Under the pieces are notes generated by a model. That model did no database searches and had not been told where the DNA came from. It saw nothing but the letters and a program-made list of their open reading frames with translations. Of a DNA stretch of 64,000 nucleotides, positions 50,701-59,289 are shown in pieces (position 1 is the first letter of the stretch; the number at the start of each line of letters is the position of its first letter). The position numbers and the translations under genes are program-made. This DNA comes from Craspedostauros australis (Eukaryota > Bacillariophyta > Bacillariophyceae > Mastogloiales > Achnanthaceae), in contig JAMXDE010000008.1 in NCBI GenBank assembly GCA_026770025.1, forward strand, positions 930,001 to 994,000, read 5' to 3'.

Positions 50701-51991
50701 CATCTTCTTGAGCACATCCATCGTAATGGGTTGGACGACTACATCCATCGACTTCACAAATGCCTTCGTGCAGGCCTCCATCCACAAGCCTGTGCATCTT
50801 CACCTTCCTCGCGGCTTCAAGTCAAGCAAGGGGCCCAACACCTGTCTCCGACTTCGCAAAAGTCTCTACGGATTGACGATCGCCCCGCGCCTGTGGTACG
50901 AGCACCTCATCCGAGCTCTAATCACAGTCGGCTTCACAGCCTGCGACCAAGAGCAATGCTTGTTCATCAAGCGCAACATCATGATTGTTCTCTACGTTGA
51001 CGATGCAGGAATCGCCTCCAAGACCAAGAAGGATGCTGACGACTTCATTGCATCAATGCGTGAACTCGGGTTCGAGCTCACCCAGGAAGGTAGCTTCACT
51101 GAATTCCTGGGGATTGAGCTCTGCCGTGACCCGAAGGCGGACACTGTCCATCTTTGACAACCAGGGTTGATCAAAAAGGTCCTTGAGACAACGAAGATGT
51201 CGAACTGCAATCCATGCCCAGTACCTACTACCCAACTCGCACTCGGACAGTGCAAGGATGAACCAGCCATGAACGAGAAATGGAACTACCGCTCTGTTGT
51301 CGGCATGCTGCTCTACCTCACAACGAACACTCGTCCCGATCTCGCCTTCGCAGTCTCCCAAGTCGCTCGCTTCGGACACGATCCCCGCCGATCACACGCC
51401 AAAGCGGTCAAGCGCATCATGCGCTATCTCAAACACACCGAAACCATGGGCACCATCGTTCGCCCTACAGGACAACTCGATCTCAAGTGCTACGTGGATG
51501 CTGACTTCGCAGGCCTCTACCAACGTGAGGACAGCAAAGATCCAGTGTCGGTGAAATCACGCACAGGATATCTCATCACATTGGGTGGATGCCCTCTCAT
51601 TTGGAAGTCGAAACTCCAAACTGAAATCGCGTTATCCACGATGGAGTCCGAGTACGCCGCTCTCTCCCTGGCAATGCGAACATTGATTCCCATCCAACAA
51701 CTCATTCGCCAAGTGATTAACAACGCCGGCACCGACATGCCGCTGCACACCAACCTCCAGTGCACTGTCTTCGAGGACAACCAAGCCTGCATTTCCCTCG
51801 CCACCAATCATCAGCCGACCGCGCGCACCAAACACTTCTTAACCAAGTGGCACTTCTTTTGGTACTGGGTCAAGGCAGGCTTCATTTGCGTCCAATACAT
51901 CTCAACGCCGGAACAACTCGCAGACATCTTCACGAAGGGACTGTCCATCGTGGTCTTCGAATACTTACGGTTCAAAATCATGGGCTGGTAA
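44747..51991 (+). CDS. E2 gag-pol polyprotein (one in-frame TGA)
   Basis: One frame from ATG 44747 to 51991, interrupted only by TGA at 51155-51157. Order: gag (residues about 1-560, N-terminal coiled coil LEELQAQLEAITVENARL, CAKCRRWRLSHNTESH metal-binding-like motif); a two-pass hydrophobic segment (about 580-627); protease (LVWDSGASISVT); integrase zinc finger (HYRLGH...CAACQFGK) and core (VDHASG, LSDNATTF, HHNGIAERS); RT (VDFTNAFV-like IDFTNAFVQASI; box YVDD); and, after the TGA, RNase H (CYVDADFAG, STMESEYAAL, VFEDNQACI). All catalytic acids appear present. Copia order, integrase before RT. The TGA falls between RT and RNase H and is probably a recent nonsense mutation. Confidence 0.9.
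51155..51157 (+). other. In-frame TGA in E2 pol
   Basis: Codon context is CTT TGA CAA CCA. The frame on both sides is open and homologous to Copia RT/RNase H. It is either a single-base nonsense change or, less likely, a readthrough stop. Confidence 0.85.
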
Positions 51992-52066
51992 CAACCAGCA
52001 AACAACAAACAACAATGAAGGATGAAGTTTTCATCGATACCACAACTCCTATCACGACCCAACACT

Positions 52067-52075
52067 GAGAGGGAG
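52067..52075 (+). promoter_or_regulatory. E2 polypurine tract GAGAGGGAG
   Basis: A nine-base purine run directly before the 3' LTR, as needed for plus-strand priming. It supports AGTT as the LTR edge. Confidence 0.75.
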
Positions 52076-52761
52076 AGTTGAGATTCAATGAGGGACAGAC
52101 TACCACCGGACACGGTGTCAACCAGATGGGAGAAATTCTTGTTTTGGCGCGAAATCCTCCGACTTGATTGACCACCAAATCTTTTCTCCTCCTTTCTCTC
52201 CTCCATTCACGAATCCATCATGACTCAAACATGACCGATCTGACTCACACCTCACCTTGGGAACTATATGCTCCTCAGATCCTTTTACTACAACATACCT
52301 CGATTCCCTTCACGCTGACGGCTGCTGCATTATTGCCGTAGTCTCAACATGAGTATCCAACTTGCTTCAATCTGAGCAATGGAATCCGAGGGCCAGCTCC
52401 AGCCACAACCACTGCTTCATGACTATCACCAACATGCGTCATGGCCTACACCACAGTGTATCTACATGTGCGGAGAGCAAGGCACTACTATGATCATCAA
52501 CCCTGAGCACTGAACCAAGTACATCAGTGCAGGGTCTCGCCAAGTTGTGTGACATCGTTTCTTCACCCTATTAACACCACAAGCTAACTCATAATAAACA
52601 CAGACAAGGATTAGCTACAAAGCACTCATCTACTCATCGTTACAGTAACAACTCTTCAATCAATACATCCCTCTTGAACTGCATCACACGGCTATCCCGA
52701 AGCTGGCAGATCCAAGAGACATCCTCCACCGATTCGCGCCAACTACGCCCGAATCCTAACT
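52076..52761 (+). repeat. E2 3' LTR
   Basis: 686 bp, same ends as the 5' LTR; E2F-type site at 52142-52154. Confidence 0.92.
52142..52154 (+). promoter_or_regulatory. E2F-type site in E2 3' LTR
   Basis: TTTTGGCGCGAAA, same offset from the LTR edge as in the 5' LTR. Confidence 0.6.
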
Positions 52762-52766
52762 GCACG
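52762..52766. repeat. E2 target site duplication (right), GCACG
   Basis: One mismatch to ACACG at 43629-43633. Confidence 0.65.
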
Positions 52767-52874
52767 TTTGATCCTTCTGAGTTGCTTGTTGATGAACTCC
52801 ATTTCTTTGTCATCGAGGTCAGCAAGTTCCTTGGTTACAGCTGTCAAAGCTCGGTTGTTGATCGGCCTCGCCAT
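52762..52874 (-). pseudogene. E1 gag, 5' portion
   Basis: Begins at ATG 52874 with an excellent initiation context (GCCACCATGG) and reads MARPINNRALTAVTKELAD, then DKEMEFINKQLRRIKR, until it meets the E2 3' LTR. This is the N-terminus of E1 gag, cut off from the rest by E2. Confidence 0.8.
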
Positions 52875-52917
52875 GGTGGCTGATGTTGTAAAGGTGATAT
52901 GCTTGAAGGTAAACCAC

Positions 52918-52928
52918 GACTCTTAATC
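52918..52928 (-). promoter_or_regulatory. E1 primer binding site, probable half-tRNA type
   Basis: On the minus strand the bases directly after the 5' LTR read GATTAAGAGTC. The complement, GACTCTTAATC, is the anticodon stem-loop of tRNA-Lys(CUU). It does not start with TGG. This fits internal priming by a 5' tRNA half, as Drosophila copia does with initiator tRNA-Met. Confidence 0.5.
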
Positions 52929-53090
52929 TGTCAAAGTGCACAAGTAGCTACTGGAGACGTATTGGCCCATTGTTGCATGCCCTGGTCAGAGCTCTTGTTC
53001 TTTTATTGTGAGTTGTCCGAGGACAATCCCCAACCAGTACTTTGACTCATATGATTTGTAAAGAGGTAAACAGTACAGAGAAAGCTGTCA
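52929..53090 (-). repeat. E1 right LTR (5' LTR in element sense)
   Basis: 162 bp, same termini as the left LTR. Confidence 0.9.
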
Positions 53091-53095
53091 CCTGC
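53091..53095. repeat. E1 target site duplication (right), CCTGC
   Basis: Identical to 38115-38119. Confidence 0.9.
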
Positions 53096-53860
53096 CATCA
53101 TCACCATTGTTTCTCTCGCCAACACCACCTTCATTGCCATCACCATTGCCTTCCATGGCAGAATCATTCAGGTTGCTTTCCCCATAACCATCTTTGTTGC
53201 CATCACCACCATCATCCTTGACAACAGCATCGCTGTGGGTAGCACCACCACCTTCGTTGCCATGGCGGCGACCATAGCCACTGGCAATGCTATCCTGGGC
53301 GTCATCATGGCTGTCTATGTCAATGCTGCCCCAATCAACACCACCGTCGCTGTCAGCATCATTGTGGCCATCGAATGCATGACGGATAACGCCATGTCCG
53401 TCATGAAAAAGGAGTAGTACCTTTGTGTGCAGTCTGGGGTGGCCATCGTCAAAAACGGAATGGTTGATGTAGATCTTCATCAACAAGTTGAAAACGCAGA
53501 TGATAGTTGGATTGGATAGATTGCCCTGATTATTTTTGTCGATGGCATGGATGATACCAATGGAGGGGTTGTTGACAAACAGGATGGCGACGAGGAGCAC
53601 GTAGCCTGTGACGAACAAGGCAATTCGCATGCACAAGAAGCTATAGGAGAAGCGAGACAACCAAGCGCAGAAACCAGAGAATAGCGCAATGAAATGCCCA
53701 TCATGAAAACATCAAGATAGTGACGTTGCGATAGGAAGAAACGCTGACGAGGTGCATATCGCCAAAATATAACCGTAATTAACCGAAAAGACACCATCGA
53801 AAATATTAAGTCACGAACAACCAAGACCCATTTCCGAAATTTGAGGAGGAAAAATAACAC
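53096..53860 (-). pseudogene. Membrane/Asp-Gly-Asn-rich host gene interrupted by E1
   Basis: The minus-strand frame from 53660 has a hydrophobic segment (IALFVTGYVLLVAILFV), a second weaker one (NPTIICVFNLLMKIYI), then an acidic Gly/Asp/Asn repeat region ending NNGDDG at the E1 junction. Removing E1 with one copy of CCTGC continues the frame into DGNGDK then GDGDSDGRDGD on the other side (38119 to 38001). An upstream frame (53860-53480) is also membrane-like (MMGISLRYSLVSAL) and seems joined by a frameshift or intron. No family recognised. It is either a dead gene or a recently degenerating one. Confidence 0.55.
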
Positions 53861-54041
53861 GGCGTTGTGCGTGGTAGATAAGGGTGTATAACTCTTGAAG
53901 CAAAGGTCGGATGAAGACCATTTTTATATGGATAAGATCGCACGGTGGTCTAGATTATGTTTTTATATGTCATGTTAAATTTTACGAAAATCTGAGTCAC
54001 GACTAGGCGCGACTGCACCTTCGTTCACTCAAGTGGGTCCT
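53861..54041. other. Non-coding flank; part matches 36,830-36,880 inverted
   Basis: The bases at about 54004-54041 (around GACTGCACCTTCGTTCACTC) are the inverted match of 36831-36860. This marks the far side of the TIR element insertion in the duplicated segment. Confidence 0.6.
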
Positions 54042-54457
54042 ATGTGTTTTGGCACACAACACGCAACATGTAGCCACCACAACTCATTCGGTGAAACAAC
54101 AACACTCCTTGAAGTAGAGCACTGGAACATACACGGGGATCTTGATCGCTTCAACGCAATAACGCAAGCGATGAATCGGTGTCTGGGTCTGCACCTTCCC
54201 AGCGAAAAGGAGAGAGAAAAAGCCTCACCAACTACTGGGGCGGAAGGGTCTTCAGTGATCGTCGCCTCCGTGATGCAAACACAATCAGGTCACAGAAGCT
54301 CGGACAGAACGAGAGTTGAATGCGCTTTGCAGGATCAAACACGTTTCCGAATTCTGGCTGGGGCCTGCGTGGGCGGGAATGCGGTTTAGTGCTGAGAAAT
54401 GTATCCTGGAGTAGAGTATCGCTTCTTGCGACTTGCTATACGTGATAGTTGAATTGG
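54042..54457 (+). repeat. Left terminal inverted repeat
   Basis: Matches 58366-58780 inverted, for example CTTGATCGCTTCAACGCAAT near 54140 and CTGGAGTAGAGTATCGCTTC near 54406. Confidence 0.8.
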
Positions 54458-54879
54458 GTCTGTGCCTGTGCGAGCGTGGCCCTGGCATGAACACTCCAAC
54501 ATTGATACATTTTATAGCACAGTGCAGCTACACCGCTCAACAATCATGAACGTGCTGTCCTGGCTCTGCCGCCGCGAGCGAAGGGTTCCTGTTCTTCAGA
54601 TCAGGAGAAATCTCACTGGGGATGTCCCGAGCGAGATTTTGGGCCTTCTTGCGACAAATTTGACAGTCAACATCGACGTGACACAGTTGTAGCGGCCCCA
54701 GAACTTGGGTACTGGGACACGCCGGGCTGACTGAATGCCAGGGGGAGCCCCGCAATAGAGACTCGTCTGGGCACAATAGAGACAACCACTTTCGTGAGGA
54801 TTAGGGTCTTTGCAATGCCCATGTGTCGTAACTATTCGCTTTCTTCCTTTCCTGTTTCCCGCGCTGTTTCATCAAACTG
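54458..54879. other. TIR element interior, left of the solo LTR
   Basis: About 420 bp. No gene or motif recognised. Confidence 0.4.
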
Positions 54880-55569
54880 AGTTGAGATTCAATAAGGGAC
54901 AGACTATCACCGGACACGGTATCCACCTCCCATGGTAGCAATCCTTGTTTTGGCGCGAAATCTTCCGACTTGATTGACCACCAAATCTTTCTCTCCTCCT
55001 TTCTCTCTTCCACTCACGAATCCATCATGACTCATGACATGACCGACCTGACTCACATCTCACCTTGGGAACTATATGCTCTTCAGATCCTTTCACTACA
55101 ACATACTTCGATTCCCTCCATGCCAATGACTACTACATCACTGTCGTAGTCCTGGTGCGTATATCCAACCTGCTTCAACTCAAGCAAAGGAATCCGAGTG
55201 CGAACTCCAACCACAACCACTGCTTCATGACTATCACCAACATGCGTCATGGCCTACACCACAGTGTATCTACATGTGCGGAGAGCAAGGCACTGCTATG
55301 ATCATCAACCCTGAGCACTGAACCAAGTACATCAGTGCAGGGTCTCGCCAAGTTGTGTGACATCGTTTCTTCACCCTATTAACACCACAAGCTAACTCAT
55401 AATAAACACAGACAAGGATTAGCTACAAAGCACTCATCTATTCATCGTTACAGTAACAACTCTTCAATCAATACATCCCTCTTGAACTGCATCACACGGC
55501 TATCCCGAAGCTGGCAGATCCAAGAGACATCCTCCACCGATTCGCGCCAACTACGCCCGAATCCTAACT
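54880..55569 (+). mobile_element. Solo LTR of the E2 family
   Basis: 690 bp, starts AGTTGAGATTC and ends CGAATCCTAACT like the E2 LTRs, with more divergence in the first half and near identity in the second. E2F-type site at 54948-54960. Flanking pentamers (AACTG, TGAAA) do not match, so it is a recombined or truncated copy rather than a simple solo LTR with its target duplication. Confidence 0.85.
54948..54960 (+). promoter_or_regulatory. E2F-type site in solo LTR
   Basis: TTTTGGCGCGAAA is conserved although nearby LTR bases have diverged. Confidence 0.6.
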
Positions 55570-58365
55570 TGAAACATACAAATCAGCTGTTTAACCTCAC
55601 CCGAACGATGGGGATCATCCAAGAGATGGATGATTGGTTGGATTCCCTGGTGGAACCGTAGGAATAAACAATAACCACATGCAAGAAACTACAATGCTTT
55701 AGAATAGCAACAACAACAAGCACTGTTCAATCTATTTGTCACTGTAATTGCTGGAAACAAACTGCAGTTGGCTGCACCAACCGAGAACGTATCCCAGGAC
55801 GAACCAAGGTGATAATCAGCAATTCAATACAGGACAGGCACCAAACACTGCACTTACTCCTCCGCCAGGGTGATCAATCCGTCAGGTGAAGCCGGTGTGT
55901 TTGGTGATAGTTGTTGCTAAGTTATGGTTGTATCAATTGATGATTGTGTTTGGATAATGAGATGATGATCTCCTATTTCTAATGATGGTGCCTATTGCAC
56001 GGTTGCTAACGTGCTGCTTGATTACCTCGTGTTGTATCTCGCAGTCTTTCCTAAAACATTGCCCAAGATGGCATGTTGATTTACACGATATCTCGTGTTA
56101 TTCTCGCCTTTGGGTCTTTCTTCATCTCTCCTGGTCTTGCCTAATCTTGATCTCTGTTTGATCACATATGAGTTGATCCGTCTACGTCGACGTGGTGCAT
56201 GCATCACCTCTGACGATGTTGTTCTGGATCCTAAATGTTGTTGCTACGTGCTCAATGATGCACTCGGCATGGCTAGACAGGTCAGCGTACCATGACTAAA
56301 ACATAATCTCGATTCCGAGGATCACAATGACCGATCCTCTGATGTCATCGATGATGTCAGTGCCTACGTCAGATTCGATGACAGTAGTGACTGAATCTCA
56401 ATCGTGTATCAAGACTCATCCGACTATACTCTCAAATCGAGTCGAATCAGAAAATATTGAATCACGTTCTAGTCATGAGAGATGGGTACCTTAATTTCGC
56501 TCTAGATGTTGATACAAGGTGGTCTGGAGGAACAATCCTGGTCTCGAAAGGTAAAGACAAGGACAAGGACAAGGAAGAGGAGAAGCAACAGTGGCATGAA
56601 GCACTTTGTATGCAATCATGATTGTGTTGTTGACAAACACATGGAAGAACAAGAAGAATCAGCTTGCATGACATAAGAACAACAACCATGCATAATACCA
56701 GGTAGTTTTGGACTCCTGCATCGAACAAGTCTGGCACATCATCTGGCCATCAAGGTCCGTGGGGATTGGGCCGAGCATCTTGTCAAACCTCTCTGCATCC
56801 TGAAGCAAGCCAACACTACGCCAGAAGGCAGCAACTGCATATCAACCAATGCCATCAAGGAGCCTCGGCAAGGAGCGGGCTGGGACGGCCTGATATGGAC
56901 TGCATGGTTGGTGGAGTGGAGAAAGCACGGTCCCAACCCTACTGGGTCATCGGAGCGCCAGAAACCCTTCCACTGGCAAGCCAGAGTGACTCACAAACTG
57001 TAGCAGGTGGCACTACAATAGTGATCGAGCCGAAATCACAAGCTCCACAACGAAGGCAAGCATGGCATCATGCCACAGGGCATGGACACCGATTGCTAAG
57101 CCTTTGTAGAGCTTCCTCGAAGATCTATGCATACCCACCCTGTGTAAGCTTGGTCAGCACCTACCAGGAACCCAGCCAAGGAGAGCAGAGTGACTGCTAG
57201 CTGTGTCACATGGCAAGCCGCATACGGAGGCCACAGTTTCTCCAGAGCATCCAGCATAGCTGCACCATGCACCATCTGCACCCGACATCCTCCAGCGTGA
57301 CCACACGCCCAGCACGCCTCGCAGGAGTCACTGCAAGGGCAGCTGGCGCCGCCACGCGTGTCTCCTGCGTGTACATTGTATATGCACTGGCATACACAAT
57401 TGTATGCAACCGCACGGCAAGGCAAGACCTGCCAACGTTATCCGTTCACACTAAATGACTTATGTGGAATAAACGAGGCGGTTCGAAAGCAGCTGCAGCA
57501 CATGGTTATGGATTATAGTCTATATGGTACAACAACAACAGAAAAAGAACTGTACACAGCATGCATGGGGAGGAAGAGAGAAGCAACTTGCATTGTCAGT
57601 ATGGTAGGCTGGAGTATTATTAGTTGCTACAGGGAGGACCGTCGTGAAGTGCGGATGCGAGCCAAGGACGAAGTCGCAATGGATGATGGACTGGTTGTCC
57701 CGAGTCGAAGGGAAGTCGCAAATACACGAGGAAAGCTACAGCAGAACCTGCGAAATGGCTGATTCCAACGAACTGCAGGAAAATATGGAAAATAGCAACA
57801 ATGGACCCACTTTCTATTCTTTCTAAGTCGCATTTACAAAAAACGCCGTTTTCCCTTCTTCTCCTTATCGTCATCGTTGTGACATTCAAGAGACAAGTCC
57901 TGAGGTTCGGACTGTCGCATGTGATATGTCAATCCGTCGATCGCACATTTCCTCTCAACAGTCATTTAGCCAGGAACTATCGGCGGCGCGCTGAGCCGCG
58001 CGTGTGTTGGCTTGGGTGCAATTTTGTGTCGACGCAAGAAGAAACCACAGAGAGGTGGCAATGGCAATTGCTCAACCGTATTGATTGCATAACACAACAG
58101 TTGGTAGTGTGGAAGGAGAGACATGAGATTAGCCAAGCGAGGTGCACAAGTGGAGTGCACATGCTCCAATTTTGACGTATCGAAAATACCGTGTTGTTTT
58201 CACGCAGTGTGGTCTCCGCTTTATGTTTGGATGTGTCTTTACTGCTTTGGACCACCCTGAGAGGTCGAAACCTTCCTTGTTCGGAAGGTCTTCCTCGGGA
58301 GGAAGCATTGGCCCTCTCTGACCCCACGACTTGCTTTGATGGCACTTGTACGAAGAACACCGTGA
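55570..58365. other. TIR element interior, right of the solo LTR; no recognised gene
   Basis: About 2.8 kb. Frames at 56766-57200 (plus, 144 codons) and 57801-58175 (plus, 124 codons) are the longest and show no known motif. If a transposase was present it is no longer readable by eye. Confidence 0.4.
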
Positions 58366-58780
58366 AACAAAATTCAATAGGGATATCAAGTCGTAAACAA
58401 GAAGCGATACTCTACTCCAGGATACATATTTAAAGACCAAACCCCTCCCACCCACATGTGCTCAACCAAAATTCGAAAGGGTGTTTGATCCTCAAAGCAC
58501 AACCAGCTCTCGTTCCCTACAAGTTTCTATTGTCTAACAATGTTTGCATCACAGAGGTGACGATCACAAAAGACCCTTCCACAACAGTTGGCGAGTCTTT
58601 TCTCTCTCGTTTATTATTGGGAAGGTGCAAACCCAGATACCGATTCATTGCTTGCGTTATTGCGTTGAAGCGATCAAGATGTTGATGTATTTTCCGCTGC
58701 TCTGCTCCAAGAGTGTTGTTTTACCGAATGAGTTGTGGTGGTTACATGTTGTGTGTTGCGTGCTGCGTGCCAAAACACAT
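58366..58780 (-). repeat. Right terminal inverted repeat
   Basis: Inverted partner of 54042-54457. Confidence 0.8.
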
Positions 58781-59289
58781 TGTGTGCGCTTGTGGAAATC
58801 AGACCGCGACAAAGCCCTGCCTGGTACAGACGAGAACAGTGGATCAAGAAGAATGACAGATGATGACATGTGAAGGTTCCAGGTTGTGAAGGTTCCCTGT
58901 CTGCTTGTCCTAGTCGTATCATACTCGCATGCGCTTTGCTCGGACGCAATATAGTTCAGGCCCAATGGATGATGGACGTTGGGGAGGGTCATGCTGCACC
59001 ATAAATGTTGGGCGTCGGCATCGATCCGCTGAGTCTTTTCTATCCAACAGTGATCCCACTGGTTGTGGAGGTTCCAGGTTGTGAAGGAGCTTTGGCCTCC
59101 TCGACATCATGCCATTCTCGTACCATGTTGCCTCATGCACAACATCGAAGACGCAAGCAAAATGGTTCGAACAACCAACAAATCAAACTCTTCATCTCAT
59201 AAATCCATCCAAGTTGTCAACCAAGAACACCAAACAAACAACTATCAACCCTGAACGATCAATCACCAACCACCAAGTACCGAGCAACC
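58781..59289. repeat. Duplicated upstream segment (right copy)
   Basis: Inverted match to 36305-36805 upstream of Cys-rich copy 1, including the promoter-proximal stretch around CCCTGAACGATCAATCACC. Confidence 0.8.

Larger units (their letters stand above)
43634..52761 (+). mobile_element. Copia-type LTR retrotransposon E2, nearly intact
   Basis: 9.1 kb: 5' LTR 43634-44319, primer site from 44319, hairpin-rich leader, one long gag-pol frame, polypurine tract at 52067-52075, 3' LTR 52076-52761. The two LTRs differ at about five positions by eye (all transitions), so the insertion is young compared with E1. LTR termini are AGTT...AACT rather than TG...CA. The only visible coding lesion is one in-frame TGA. 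It is inserted in E1 gag in opposite orientation. Confidence 0.93.
38120..53090 (-). mobile_element. Copia-type LTR retrotransposon E1 (minus strand), nested host of E2
   Basis: Bounded by LTRs at 38120-38282 and 52929-53090, both starting TGTCAAAGTG and ending AAGCTGTCA, with a perfect 5-bp target duplication CCTGC. In minus orientation the order is 5' LTR, primer site, gag, protease, integrase, RT, RNase H, 3' LTR, the Copia order. The LTRs differ at about 20 positions by eye, so the insertion is old. The coding region has in-frame stops and at least one frame change. E2 (43634-52761) is inserted inside gag; without it E1 would be about 5.8 kb. The element lies inside an Asp/Gly-rich host reading frame. 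Confidence 0.92.
54042..58780. mobile_element. 4.7-kb element with long terminal inverted repeats
   Basis: Ends are ATGTGTTTTGGCAC and its reverse complement. The inverted arms are about 415 bp each (54042-54457 and 58366-58780) with many substitutions. The other copy of the duplicated flank (36,795-36,840) is continuous across this position, so it acts as an empty site. No transposase is recognisable inside. A clear target duplication is not visible. It could be a non-autonomous DNA transposon or a foldback element; the interior has been enlarged by a solo LTR. Confidence 0.6.

Noticed and set aside
54875-55574. Target site duplication around the solo LTR
   Set aside because: Flanking pentamers AACTG and TGAAA do not match.
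56766-57200. 144-codon frame as candidate transposase of the TIR element
   Set aside because: No DDE/DDD or zinc-finger pattern can be seen, and a minus-strand frame overlaps it.
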